Shown here: positions 42,788 through 52,685 of the stretch, one piece after another
Position numbering within the stretch: the first letter of the stretch is position 1
How the letters are laid out: each line of letters starts with the position of its first letter
Origin: Aureococcus anophagefferens
Lineage: Eukaryota; Sar; Pelagophyceae; Pelagomonadales; Pelagomonadaceae
Length of the DNA stretch: 64,000 nucleotides
Assembly: GCF_000186865.1 (NCBI RefSeq)
Contig: NW_008705561.1
Coordinates: 1,318,080 to 1,382,079 of the forward strand
Direction: 5' to 3'
Notes under the pieces: generated by a model
What the model saw: only the letters and a program-made list of their open reading frames with translations
Database searches by the model: none
Told to the model about the DNA's origin: nothing
Position numbers and translations under genes: made by a program

Positions 42788-45416
42788 ATGGTCGCTGACG
42801 ACGCGCGGCCTGCGACGCTCGTTTCGCAGCAGCAGCAGCGCGACGACGACGCGCGGCCTGCGACGCTCGTTTCGCAGCAGCAGCAGCGCGACGACGACGC
42901 GCGGCCTGCGACGCTCGCGGCGCAGCAGCAGCAGCGCGACGACGACGCGCGGCCTGCGACGCTCGTGGCGCAGCAGCGCGCGGTCTTCGCTGCGGCGGCG
43001 GCCGCCGCGCGGCGACGGAGCGATTTGTCGGCCGTCGCCGAGGCTGTGCCCGCGACGCGGGAACCGTCCGGCGCGGACGGCGGCGCGCTGACGACGGACC
43101 TCGCGCGCGTCGCGGGGCGGGGCGAGGCCGTCGGGTTCCCCGATTCGAGGGCGTCGGAGGCGCGGAGGCTCGTCGCCGCGGGCGCGGACGTCAACGCGCG
43201 CGTGGGCGCCGTCGGCGAGACGATCCTGTACCACGCGTGCAAGGCGGGCCTCGCGGACGTCGTCTCGGTCCTGCTCGAGGCGCCGTCGCTCGACGTCGCC
43301 GCGACGACGGACGCCGGCACGAGCGCGCTCATGATCGCGGCGGGATGCGGGCACGCGGACGTCGTCGACCTGCTCCTGCGCGACGGACGCGCGGCGCCGC
43401 TGCTCAACGCGCCGAACGCGGCCGGAGTGACGCCGCTCCGGACCGCGGTGATCTCGAACCACGCCGCGGTCGTCCGGCGCCTGCTCCGCGAGCCGTCGAT
43501 CGACGAGACGCGGGCCGACGACGGCGCGCTCCGCGGCCACGCGGGCCGCGCGCTCCGGGCCGGCGACAAGGGCGAATCGCTCGGGCCGAAGCGATCGCTC
43601 TTCGCGTACGCGCTGGAAAACAACGGCCTCGAGACGCTGAGCCTCCTCCTGGCCCACGCGCCGGCCGCGGCGGAGGCGCCGCTCGCGTCGGACGGGGAGC
43701 TGACGACGACGCACCGCGCGCAGCTCGTCGGCGACGCGGCCGCGCTGCGAGCGCTCGTCCTGGGAGAGGCCGACCTGTCCCCGCCGTGCCCCACGATCCG
43801 GTGCGGCGAGACGATGATACCGACGGACACGCTCTCCAAGGGCTACACCTGCGACCGGTGAGCGCCAGCACAGAACACCGAGCGCGCGTCAAAAACACCC
43901 CCCGCCCCTAGGTGCGGCCGCGTCGCCGTGGACAGACGAGCCTGGCTCTGCGCGGCGTGCGAGACGACCATCTGCCTCTCGTGCGTCACGGCGCCGCAGA
44001 TCGAGGTGCCGTCGGCCCACCGCGCCGTGCTCGCGGGGCGGAGCGTCGGCGCGCTGGGCGACGCGACGCTCGACGGCGGGCGGCTCCCCGCGGCGTACTA
44101 CGCGCTCGAACTCGGGGACGCCGCGAACGCGCGGCGCCTCCTCGCGGGCGCGCACGGCCTCCCCGAGGCCCTCGTCGACGAAGCGCTCGCCGACGGCGTC
44201 GCCGACGAGTCCGCGGTCGGCGCGCGCGCGGCGCGGTTCCTCGCGCGCGCGCTCGCGTCGGGTCTCGTCGAGGCCGCGTCGCCCGCCGCGGTTGCCGGGT
44301 TCAAGGCGCTCCTGCTCCCCTTCTGCGCGCACATCGCGGCGCTCCGCTACTTCGACGCGCGCCCGGCGGCCTTCGAGGCGCTCCGGGGGCTCTGCGCGGC
44401 GCGCAACGCCCAGCGTCCTGCGGCTGTGACGACTTTCGAGAGATTTCGGGTGGGAAAACGATGAAAAATCGTTACCGACGTGCTTGGTAGGCAACGCCGC
44501 GATCTACGAGAGGATCGACGCGGCCGTCGGCCCTTCGACGCGCGCGCGCCTGCACGCGCTCGGCGCCGGCTACCCGGCCGCGCGGCCCCGGCAGGACGCG
44601 GACGGGCTCCTGCCGGCGCTCGGGCCCTTCGTGAGGGAGAGCCGCGGCGAGTACGAGATCGAGTACGCGATGGCGCTCGCGCTCCTGGCCCGGGCGGCGA
44701 ACCCGACCTTCTCCGAGGAGCTCGTCGCCATCTTCGACGGCTTCGACACGTTCCCCGCGCCCTCCAAGGCATTCGGCAGGATGCGCAACAAGCTCGAGAG
44801 CGCGACGGAACACGGCGGCTGCGAGACGCCGCGCGCGGCGGAGAACGCGGACGTTCTGCGGCTCGGCGTCGTCCTGGACGCGCCCGAGGACTTCGAGGAG
44901 GCCCTCGCGGTGCTCCGGCGAAGCTACGCGATCCTGCGCGTCAAGAGCTCGCACGACGCCGTCGCTCCGTCCTACCGCTCGCTCCTGGTAAATTTCAGGT
45001 ACGCGTCGACGAGGGCGCTGGCCGACGTCGTCGGCTCGCACGACGACGACCTGGGCCAGGCGTGGAAGGACCACTGCGAGACGCTCCCGGAGCCGCGGCA
45101 CTGGCGCTACGCGCTGAACAGCCTGCACCGCCTCGCGGCGGCGCGGCCGGCGCCGGCGATCGCGCTCGCGGCCGAGGTCCAGTTCGTGCTGCGGCCCTAC
45201 TACGCCGAGGGGCGCACGCGGTCGCACCTGCTCTTCAAGATCGCCCGCGCGGCGACGCCGGGCGAGATGGTGCGAGACTTCTCCCAGGGGCTCGAGCCTA
45301 TTCGACTGCCGAGTGGCCCCATCGACCACCGCTCCTCGAGAGATCCGCAACCTCGAACGCAGAGCAGACGGCTCCTCGAGCAGATCCACAACTTCCGCGC
45401 GCGCGCGCTCGACTAA
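42788..45416 (+). CDS. Ankyrin-repeat protein with treble Cys-pair zinc finger (three exons, about 832 aa)
   Basis: Exons 42788-43857, 43912-44414 and 44491-45416 form one frame. The N-terminus has four Gln-rich 16-residue repeats (DDARPATLVSQQQQRD). Ankyrin repeats follow (about residues 125-330: GETILYHACKAGLADVVSVL, GTSALMIAAGCGHADVVDLL, GVTPLRTAVISNHAAVV). Across the first intron (54 nt, phase 2, donor CG|GTGAGC) splicing completes a Cys cluster, YTCDRCGRV...LCAACETTICLSC, a likely zinc finger similar to B-box or FYVE-like types. The second intron is an introner copy (76 nt, phase 1). The C-terminal 300 residues are helical and unrecognised. Ankyrin plus zinc finger suggests a protein-binding scaffold; the role is unknown. 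Confidence 0.8.
42797..42985 (+). repeat. 48-bp coding tandem repeat, four copies
   Basis: Units of the type GACGACGCGCGGCCTGCGAC, then GCTCG, CAGCAGCAGCAGCGC; the first two are nearly identical, the later ones have GCGGCG or GTGGCG in place of GTTTCG. They encode DDARPATLVSQQQQRD. Expansion by slippage or unequal exchange is likely. Confidence 0.9.
44411..44490 (+). mobile_element. Introner element copy 2 (80 bp) forming an intron
   Basis: Flanked by perfect 8-bp direct repeats GCAACGCC (44403-44410 and 44491-44498). It begins CAGCGTCCTGCGGC and ends ACCGACGTGCTTGGTAG; the middle holds a hairpin AACGAT-GAAAA-ATCGTT. The intron runs 44415-44490 (donor C|GTCCTG, phase 1). It shares its ends and core with the element at 36288-36354, with a 13-bp length difference. 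Confidence 0.9.
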
Positions 45417-45417
45417 G

Positions 45418-45526
45418 GTTACGAGAACATGTTGCCAAAGGCCGCGGCGGCGCCCGCGATCGATGCCTAGGCTCTAACGCGAAGTTACGAGAACATGTTG
45501 CCAAAGGCCGCGGCGGCGCCGGCGAT
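45418..45526. repeat. 43-bp direct duplication of the last codons of the neighbouring gene
   Basis: Copies at 45418-45460 and 45484-45526 differ at one base. The right copy is the end of the minus-strand coding sequence (AFGNMFS-stop); the left copy lies downstream of its stop, directly after the stop of the plus-strand ankyrin gene. Confidence 0.9.
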
Positions 45527-48500
45527 GCCGCCCCCCGCGGCCCCGAGGTCGTCGTCCTCGCCCTCCTCGGAGACCGTCTCCAACGACCGGTTCTCCTCGA
45601 AGGAGGCGAGCGTCGCGTCGTCGACGTAGTCCGCGAGCGCCGTCGTCGCGTTCGGGTGGACCGCGTAGCCGTCGTAGATCGTCGCGAGGTAGGACTCGGC
45701 GGCCGCGGACGTCACCGAAAGCTGGTTCTTCGCCATGGCGCGCCGGCCCTCGGCGATGAGCATCTCGAGCGCCTCGGCCCGGAGCGCCGCGTGGCGGAGG
45801 AAGCGGCGCGCCTCCTCCTGGTCCGCGCGCGCCTCCTCGTCCTCGGCCGTGTAAGCCGTGCGCGTCGTCGCCATGGAAGTCGCGTCGAGCACGGACGGCC
45901 CCCGGAGCGAGTCGCCCGCGGAGTACGCGTCGAGGTCGTCGGACGAGTCGCGCGCGGACGACCCGCGCGCGCTCGTCGCGGGCGTCGTCGCGTAGGACCG
46001 CTCGGCGGAGAGCGTCGCGTCGCTCGGCGTCGCCAGCGTGCCGCCGGACCGCTCGGCGGACAGCGTCTCCGGCGGCGCGGACGACGACGCGACCGACCGC
46101 TCCGCGGACAGCGTCTCGGGCACGGACGCGGCGAAGGACACGCGCGCGAGCGACGGCTCCTCGTCGACGGGCGCGTGCGGCTCCTCCGCCGTTGGGACCA
46201 CCAACTCCGCCGGCTCCGCGGGCGCCTGCTCGGCCGTGCGAAACGACTCGTCGTCCGCGGCGGACCGCGACCGCGACGCCTCGTCGACGGCTCCGCGCGA
46301 CGCCTCGTCGACGGCGCCGAGCGCGGAGCCGCCGGACGCGAGCGACGACGCCGCGAGCGACGACCCCCGCCTGATGTCGTCCTCGGACGGCGGCTCGGAC
46401 TGCGACGCCGGGTCCTCGGAGGCCTCCTCCTCCGCGGGCGGCTCGTCCGACTCCGAGTCCGACTCGCCCGCGGCGCCGCGGCGGTGCGGGTCGTAGACCT
46501 GCGTGACCATGCGCCGGCGCACGCCGTGGACCATCTCCGTGGCGATGCCCTCCTCGCTCTCCTCGGACTCGCTGTCCTCGTCGCGGTAGACGGGCGCGCG
46601 CGGGTCGAAGACCTCCGTCTTCCGCGACACCCCAAAGTCCGGCGGCCGCCAGACCTTGACGACGGGCGGCGTCGCGGGCTTGGGCGCCGGCGCCGGCTCG
46701 GGCGCCGGCGGCGTCGGCGGCGGCGTCGGCGTGCGCACGAAGAAGTCGGCCATGGACGACACGGCCTTCTGCGGCTTGCGGTCGCGCGGAACGCCCGCGG
46801 GCGCGACGCCCGGCGCCGGCGCGGCGATGGTGAGCACCTCGGCGACGGAGCCGTCGCGCGTCGACATGAGGCGCCGCGGCGGCGGCGTCGCGGCGCCCGC
46901 CGGCTCGTCGGCCCCGGGCCGCGGCGCGGTCCGCGGCGGCGGCGCGGTGCCCGGCACGGCGACGCCGTCGTCGAAGAGGCGCAGGGGCGTGCCCAGGGGC
47001 GTGCCGGGCTGCGCCGGGCCGATGACGATGCGGCCCGACTCGTCGATCTCGAGCACGAGGTTGTCGCCGAGGCGCACGCCCGCGGACGCGGCGCGCGAAC
47101 CGGGGCGGCTCGGCGCCGTGCCGGGCCGGCTCGGCCCGACGCGCGCGTCGAAGAGCTCGGGCGCGTCGCGCGCCGGCGGGCGCGCCGCCGGGGGCGCGCC
47201 GTCGGGCGCGAGGCCGAAGAGGAGCAGCGCCGCCTCGAGGTGGCCGTCGTCGTCGTCGTCGAGGGGCGCGTCGGCGCGCCCGCTGAGGAGCGCGGGCGCC
47301 GTGCCCGGGCGGCTCGGGGGCGCGCTCGGCGCCGTCGCCGGCCGGCTGCCCGGGCGGCTCGGCGCGGGCGCGGCCGCGGGCTCGGCGACGACGAGGACGT
47401 CGGCCCGCGGCGCCGCGGCGACGACGTCGGCCTTGGGCGCCGTGCCCGGCCGCGACGGCGTCGGCGTCGGCTGGCCCGACGTCTGGCGGCTCGGGAACTG
47501 CTGGCTCGCGTCGCCGGAGCCCGGCCGCTCGAACTGCGGGCTCGACGCGACGCGCGCCGCCAGCCTTAAACCGTCGGCCGCGTCGAGCCGGTTCGACGCC
47601 ACCCTGGCGTCCGCGCGCAGCGCGTCCGCGGAATCCAAGCGCGTCGCCGCGGTCTGCGACTCGTGCTGGAGGTAGTCCGCGGCCGCGTCGCGCTCCGCGA
47701 CCGCCGTCGACGGCATCGACGAGTAGTCGCGCGTGGGCTCGGACGCCGTCGGCTCGGACGCCGTCGGCTCCGTCGCCTCGCTGCGCTCGCCGAGATCCCA
47801 GGTCGGCGCGTGCGACATGTCCTCGGGCGTCGCCGCGGAGGCCGGGGGCAGCTGCGAGCCCATCGTGAGGCGACTCACGTGCGACTTCGCGGACGACGGC
47901 CGCGCGGACGCCGCGGACGACGGCCGCGGGCCCACCGTCGCGCGCAACGTCGGGGCGACCGTCGCGCGCGGCGCCGGCGCGCTCATGGGGCCGATGGAGC
48001 TCACCTGCGCGTCCACCTGAGCGTCGACGCGCGACGCGTCCTCGGACGACGGCTCGTCGGCGCCCGCCGCGCGCGCGGCCGTCTCCGCGAGGAAGCCCGT
48101 CGCCTCCTCGCGCGCGGCGGCCCGCAGGCCCTCGTTCCGTAAAAACCCGGCGGCGGAGTCCTGGTCCATGGCCGCCTCCGCGCCCTCGCGCAGATCGCGC
48201 GCGGCCGCGGACATGTCCGCCGCGACCGTGGACGGCAGCTCCGAGTAGGCCGCCGTGTCCGACTCCGCGTTCCCCGGCAGCGAGCTCGGCGCCTCGGACG
48301 CCGGCTCGGCCGCCGACGGCTCGCTCGCGGCCGCGGCCGACCGCGCCGCGGACTGCGCCGAGGGCTCGTCGAGCGACGGCGCGGGCAGGTCCGTGTACAC
48401 GGTGGCCTGGGGGCCGACGGTCGCGCCCGCGTCGAGGGACTGCACCGTCTCCTTCGGGGACAGCGCGTCCTCGGCGACGGACGGCTCCGCGACGAGGGAC

Positions 48501-51004
48501 TTCTTCTTCGGCGCGGCGCGCGGGGGCGACGGGTGCGGCGACGTCGTCGACGAGTTCGACGCGAGGTCGAAGGGCGTCGCCGCCGTCGCGGACTCGTCGA
48601 CGTCCGTGTCGTAGGTCAGCACGGACGGCCGGCTCGTCTCCGCGAGCGACGGCTGCGCGGACACGGCGGCCGGCGGCGCGTCGGGCGCGTCGTCGCCGCC
48701 GCCGCCGTCGTCGTCGTCGCCGCGCGGGAACGCGTCCTGGTCTTCCTCGTCGTCGTCGTCGTCGTCCGGCGGCGGCGCCGCGGGCGGCGGCGGCGGCGCG
48801 TCGTCGTCGTCGGCGCGGACGTCGCGGACGCCGCCGCCGGCCTCGAGCGACGACGGCGCCCAGACGACCTGGGAGTCGCGCTTCGGCGGGTGGAGCTCCG
48901 TCGTCGCGGCGAGCACGTCGCCGCCCTCGACCTCGGCGGGGAGCCGCGTCTCCGCGAGGTCCGGCAGGAGCTCCGCGGACGTCGCGACCTCCGTTGGGAG
49001 CTCCGGCGGCGCTTTGAGATGCGGCGGCGGCGCGTAGGACTTGCGGTGCTCCACGGGCGGCGTGCGGCCCAGGGCCACGTCCATGGCCTGCTGCTTCGCG
49101 AGCGTCTTCCGCTCCGGCGACAGGGGCGTGAGCGCGTGCCAGTCGCCCGCGTTTTGCGCGCCGGAATTCGGGCTCCGCGGCGGCGTCCGCGGCGCGCGGC
49201 TCCGCTCGAGGTTGCGCCGCGCGTCCACGGAGAGCCCGGACGACGACCCGCGCGAGTCCGGGAAGTTCCCGCCGCCGGGCGTCGCCGGCGTGCGGAAGCC
49301 CTCGGTGACGGGCGTCGGCGGCTCGACGAACGGCGCGCCGTCGTCGTCGTCGTCGTCGGAGTCGTCGAACGCCTCGCGGCGCGTCGGCGCGGACCGCGGC
49401 CGCCGCTCGCGCCGCGACTCGGCCCGGAGCCGCGCGGTCTCGAGCTCGACCTCGAGCTCGCGGCAGCGCGCCTCGCGGCGCACGAGGTCCTGGCGCTCGA
49501 AGAAGATGACGCGGTTCTTCTCGCGCCGCTTCGCGTCCAACGCCCGGAGCCGCTCCCGCAGCTTCGCGAGGCGCACGTCCTGGGAGAAGGCGAGGGGCTT
49601 CCCCCGCGCCTCGAGCTGGACGTCGTCGATCCTGCGCGTGAGGCCGAGCATGTCGCCGCTGAGCTTCGCGAGCGCGTCCTCGGCCTCGCGCTGGCGCCTC
49701 CGGCCGCGGCGCATCTCCGCCTGCATGAAGGCGAGGTGGCGCCGCGGCGCGTCGACGGCGGCGTAGTTGGCGCCCGAGTCGTAGCACACGGGCGCGAGCT
49801 GGCCCGTCGTCGCCGGCCCGCCGTCGCCGTAGCCGTCGACCTCGATCTTCTCGGGGAAGCCGACGGCGCCCGGCGACCGCGGCGCGCGGTCGTCGTCGGC
49901 CCAGGTCACGGCGTTGTTCGGCGTGCGCTCGGGGGAGGCGTCGTAGGCGGACCCGGGCACGTAGGGCGCGGCGGCGTCGTCGCGGCTCTTTCGCTCGTCC
50001 GCGACGTACTTGTCGACGCGCGTCTGCGGCATCGCGCGGAGTTCGCCCAGCAGCGCCCGCTCCGCGTCCGTCTTCGGCCCGTAGTAGTGGGGCAGCGTGA
50101 CGACGGCGCCCCGGCCCTTCTTCGCCGATGGCACGTAGTCGTCGCCGCGCAGGTCGTCGAAGCCCGGGTGCGCGTGCGGCAGGAGGAGCGGATTCCGCTT
50201 CGCGGTCTCGAACCCTAAATCGAGCTTCCGCGCCACGTTTTCTAGAAATTCGACGTCCCGGAGCATGGTGAAGACGTAGGGCGTGCCGCCGAGGTCGAAG
50301 GACGGCGCGTGGCTGCCGAGGAGGCTCCGCCGCCGCGCGAGGCACGTCGCGATCTTCATCGTCAAAGTCCGCAGCGTGTCGACGTGGCCCGCCAGACCCC
50401 GCGGCGGCCCCGCGGCCTTGGCCTGGATCGCCAGCACCATGGAGTCGTCGTCGGCGAGGTCGTGCGCCAGGGGCGACGGCGGCGGCGGGTCGTCGCCCGT
50501 GACGAGCTCGTGGGCCATGCGGAGCACCTCGTTCCGCTGGAGCGCGAGGCGCACGAGCTCGAGCTCCGTGCCGTAGCCCGCGCCGATCTTCTCGTAGGTC
50601 ACGGCCGCCGACGCGTCGCCGCCGTCGGACGTGCGCACGACCAGCAGCGGCAGCCCCTTGCCCAGGAGCGGCACGGGCTCCGCGACGGGCCGCGTCGCCG
50701 GCACGCGCGCGCGGGGCCCCGGCGCGCCGTACTCGCCGCCGCCGCCGCCGCCGGGCGCGGCCCGCAGCTTGACGCCGACCTCGAGGCGCAGCTTGTTCGC
50801 CTTGACGCGCTGCTGCTCGTTGAAGATGGCGCTCATGGCCCGCGGGCAGTTCGGGTCCCGCATGGCGTCGTAGCGGGGCAGGCCCTCCAGCGACAGGCGG
50901 CCGTTCCATTTGTCCTCCTTGAGCCGGACGCGCAGGTCGCCCGTCCCGCCCTTCTTCGGCGGCCGCCGCGCGACGCCCGGCGACCACGCGGCCGCGTCGC
51001 CCAT
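45485..51004 (-). CDS. Large, mostly disordered protein of unknown function (about 1,839 aa)
   Basis: One open exon; the first true ATG is 51004-51002 (MGDAAAWSPG), as the frame's earlier start is a GTG. The first 600 residues look folded: RLSLEGLPRYDAMRDPNC, then AMSAIFNEQQRVKANKLRLE, a segment with LRTLTMKIATCLARRRSLLG and YVFTMLRDVEFLENVARKLD, and a coiled-coil stretch (about 430-545) rich in Arg/Glu. The rest is Ala/Pro/Ser/Asp low complexity with short helical pieces such as AADYLQHES and RRFLRHAALRAEALEMLIAE. I do not recognise a family. Part of the N-terminus could be cytoskeletal or ciliary, but that is a guess. The 3' end is duplicated downstream. Confidence 0.75.
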   Translation of the reverse strand: MGDAAAWSPGVARRPPKKGGTGDLRVRLKEDKWNGRLSLEGLPRYDAMRDPNCPRAMSAIFNEQQRVKANKLRLEVGVKLRAAPGGGGGGEYGAPGPRARVPATRPVAEPVPLLGKGLPLLVVRTSDGGDASAAVTYEKIGAGYGTELELVRLALQRNEVLRMAHELVTGDDPPPPSPLAHDLADDDSMVLAIQAKAAGPPRGLAGHVDTLRTLTMKIATCLARRRSLLGSHAPSFDLGGTPYVFTMLRDVEFLENVARKLDLGFETAKRNPLLLPHAHPGFDDLRGDDYVPSAKKGRGAVVTLPHYYGPKTDAERALLGELRAMPQTRVDKYVADERKSRDDAAAPYVPGSAYDASPERTPNNAVTWADDDRAPRSPGAVGFPEKIEVDGYGDGGPATTGQLAPVCYDSGANYAAVDAPRRHLAFMQAEMRRGRRRQREAEDALAKLSGDMLGLTRRIDDVQLEARGKPLAFSQDVRLAKLRERLRALDAKRREKNRVIFFERQDLVRREARCRELEVELETARLRAESRRERRPRSAPTRREAFDDSDDDDDDGAPFVEPPTPVTEGFRTPATPGGGNFPDSRGSSSGLSVDARRNLERSRAPRTPPRSPNSGAQNAGDWHALTPLSPERKTLAKQQAMDVALGRTPPVEHRKSYAPPPHLKAPPELPTEVATSAELLPDLAETRLPAEVEGGDVLAATTELHPPKRDSQVVWAPSSLEAGGGVRDVRADDDDAPPPPPAAPPPDDDDDDEEDQDAFPRGDDDDGGGGDDAPDAPPAAVSAQPSLAETSRPSVLTYDTDVDESATAATPFDLASNSSTTSPHPSPPRAAPKKKSLVAEPSVAEDALSPKETVQSLDAGATVGPQATVYTDLPAPSLDEPSAQSAARSAAAASEPSAAEPASEAPSSLPGNAESDTAAYSELPSTVAADMSAAARDLREGAEAAMDQDSAAGFLRNEGLRAAAREEATGFLAETAARAAGADEPSSEDASRVDAQVDAQVSSIGPMSAPAPRATVAPTLRATVGPRPSSAASARPSSAKSHVSRLTMGSQLPPASAATPEDMSHAPTWDLGERSEATEPTASEPTASEPTRDYSSMPSTAVAERDAAADYLQHESQTAATRLDSADALRADARVASNRLDAADGLRLAARVASSPQFERPGSGDASQQFPSRQTSGQPTPTPSRPGTAPKADVVAAAPRADVLVVAEPAAAPAPSRPGSRPATAPSAPPSRPGTAPALLSGRADAPLDDDDDGHLEAALLLFGLAPDGAPPAARPPARDAPELFDARVGPSRPGTAPSRPGSRAASAGVRLGDNLVLEIDESGRIVIGPAQPGTPLGTPLRLFDDGVAVPGTAPPPRTAPRPGADEPAGAATPPPRRLMSTRDGSVAEVLTIAAPAPGVAPAGVPRDRKPQKAVSSMADFFVRTPTPPPTPPAPEPAPAPKPATPPVVKVWRPPDFGVSRKTEVFDPRAPVYRDEDSESEESEEGIATEMVHGVRRRMVTQVYDPHRRGAAGESDSESDEPPAEEEASEDPASQSEPPSEDDIRRGSSLAASSLASGGSALGAVDEASRGAVDEASRSRSAADDESFRTAEQAPAEPAELVVPTAEEPHAPVDEEPSLARVSFAASVPETLSAERSVASSSAPPETLSAERSGGTLATPSDATLSAERSYATTPATSARGSSARDSSDDLDAYSAGDSLRGPSVLDATSMATTRTAYTAEDEEARADQEEARRFLRHAALRAEALEMLIAEGRRAMAKNQLSVTSAAAESYLATIYDGYAVHPNATTALADYVDDATLASFEENRSLETVSEEGEDDDLGAAGGGIAGAAAAFGNMFS

Positions 51005-51205
51005 GGCGTCGGACGACGACACCGGGAGCCCGAGGCAGCCCGGGCTCCTCGCAACGCGCTTTACACGAGGTGCATCTTGACGAGGAGTGGCAGGACTTCA
51101 CCTTGACGAGGTCCTTCGTGAACCTCATATGGAGAGCATGCTTATGGGCAAAGTTTGTGGCCTTTGAGATCGCCGTGATACCGCGCGCAGCGCTCGAACA
51201 CGCGG

Positions 51206-51982
51206 ATGGACGCGCCGCCGCCGGGCGCCGCGCCGCCGCCCACGGCGGCGCCGGACGGCGCCTTCCGCGCGCGCGTCGAGGCCTACTACCGGGAGCACAA
51301 CCCGGCGCGGCTGTCGCTCGTCGACGAGATCGTGGCCAAGTACGCGGGCCGCGAGGAGGCGCTCTGGGCCAAGCTCGCGAAGAAGTACGACGGCGCCGCG
51401 ACGGCGGCCGACCGCGTCGACTTCCGGTCGCGGACCTTCGACGCGCTCGCGGCGCTGCGGACGCCCGGCGTCGCGCCGCCCGCGCCGTCGGCGCGGCCGC
51501 TGGACAACGTGCACAAGTTCCGGCCCTTCCTGCCCGCGAGCAGCGGCGAGCGCGACGACCGCGTGAAGCAGAGCGCGCACCACGCGCCGCGGCCCGAGCC
51601 CGACGCGGCCGCGTCGTCGCGCGGCGCCGAGCTGCTCGAGGCCGTGACGGACCCGCTCCGCGACGGCCCCCACGGCGTGCTCTGGCGCGCGCTCCGCGAC
51701 CGCGCGGCCGTCAAGGTCGTCCTCCGCCGCGTCAACTGCATCCGCGGCAGCTGCGTCGGCCTCCTCAAGGCCTTCGACCGCCACATGAACCTCGTCCTCG
51801 TCGACGCCGCGGAGACGACGGTGCCGCCCATGCGGAACCCGGACCGCGCGCGGCCCGTGACGCGCTTCCTCAAGCAGGTCCTCATCCGCGGCGACAACGT
51901 CGTCCTCGTCTGCCGCGCGCCGAACCTCGTCGGCCACGACCGGCACCAGCAACGGAGCAAGCGCGGGCCGGGCCGATCGTAA
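51206..51982 (+). CDS. Lsm11-like Sm-fold protein
   Basis: 258 residues, ATG at 51206, divergent from the large protein 201 bp away. The N-terminal part has a conserved-looking helix pair (YYREHNPARLSLVDEIVAKY, then AGREEALWAKLAKKYD). From about residue 165 it has an Sm fold: VKVVLRRVNCIRGSCVGLL, then KAFDRHMNLVLVDAAET (Sm1) and VLIRGDNVVLV (Sm2). The RGSCVGLLKAFDRHMNLVL stretch and DAAET resemble Lsm11 (RG.C.G...AFD...N....D..E), and the long N-terminus also fits. Lsm11 replaces SmD2 in the U7 snRNP that cleaves histone pre-mRNA at the stem-loop. Other LSm proteins remain possible. Confidence 0.6.
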   Translation: MDAPPPGAAPPPTAAPDGAFRARVEAYYREHNPARLSLVDEIVAKYAGREEALWAKLAKKYDGAATAADRVDFRSRTFDALAALRTPGVAPPAPSARPLDNVHKFRPFLPASSGERDDRVKQSAHHAPRPEPDAAASSRGAELLEAVTDPLRDGPHGVLWRALRDRAAVKVVLRRVNCIRGSCVGLLKAFDRHMNLVLVDAAETTVPPMRNPDRARPVTRFLKQVLIRGDNVVLVCRAPNLVGHDRHQQRSKRGPGRS

Positions 51983-52685
51983 GACCCGGCGCGCCGTCGT
52001 TGCGCGGCTACTCCTCCGCCCGTAACATATCCCGCCGGCGGGACGAGCACTGGTGTGTGCGCCTCAATGAGCCTTCAAACACATCCAAAATCAGCTCAGC
52101 CAGGGCCCTCCCCGCCGCTTAGACCTTAAGGCACGTCGCTGACGCCGCCCGTCGCGCGGTTGGTACGCGGGGGTCCCCCGGTGAGTATAAGAACGCGGCC
52201 GGCGCCTTAAAGTACCGCCGAACTCGCATGTCGCGCCGCGGTCGCGCGGCCCGTCGGGCGCGTTTCGCGCGCGCGTGTCGGATATCTTGGAGGTTCGCAC
52301 GAATCACCACCGGCCCTTCGCCGACTGCTTTCCTGCCGCGAGCTCTCCGGGTTTCGGGTACTGCCTGCGCTGAGCCCTCGTGAACCAAGGAGAACCAAGG
52401 GCTCGAAGTTTCGTTGATAACTGCACAAAGCAGCCACGATGCACTCGGCGGAGAGCATCTCTGGAGGTCCTTCTGGGCTGCTGGGGCGGCGCGCGCAGCG
52501 CATGCACAAAGGGCGCCACATCTTCTGTCGCGCGGCCTCCATGGCGCGCATCAGCGGCCGCGAGCGCGCATCATTGGTGCGGCGGGTCGGCGCGGCGGTG
52601 GAGCGCCACGCCCCGAAGATCATGAAAATGTCGATGCTCGTCGGCGCGATGGCCTGCCTCGCGGGGACGCGCTCGTCGTCGTGCA
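51983..52685. other. Spacer and unresolved 5' part of the transposon-type gene
   Basis: About 700 bp. A TATA-like GTATAAGAA lies near 52190. Short frames between 52439 and 52690 (for example one starting MHSAESISGG) may encode the true N-terminus of the next gene, which has no ATG of its own near 52686, but joining them needs a frameshift or an intron I cannot place. Confidence 0.4.

Noticed and set aside
45474..51128. A 1,884-residue alternative minus-strand frame over the large disordered protein
   Set aside because: It is Arg/Ala/Gly-rich, as expected for an out-of-frame reading of GC-rich codons; the 45485-51004 frame has balanced composition, folded-looking segments and a plain start.
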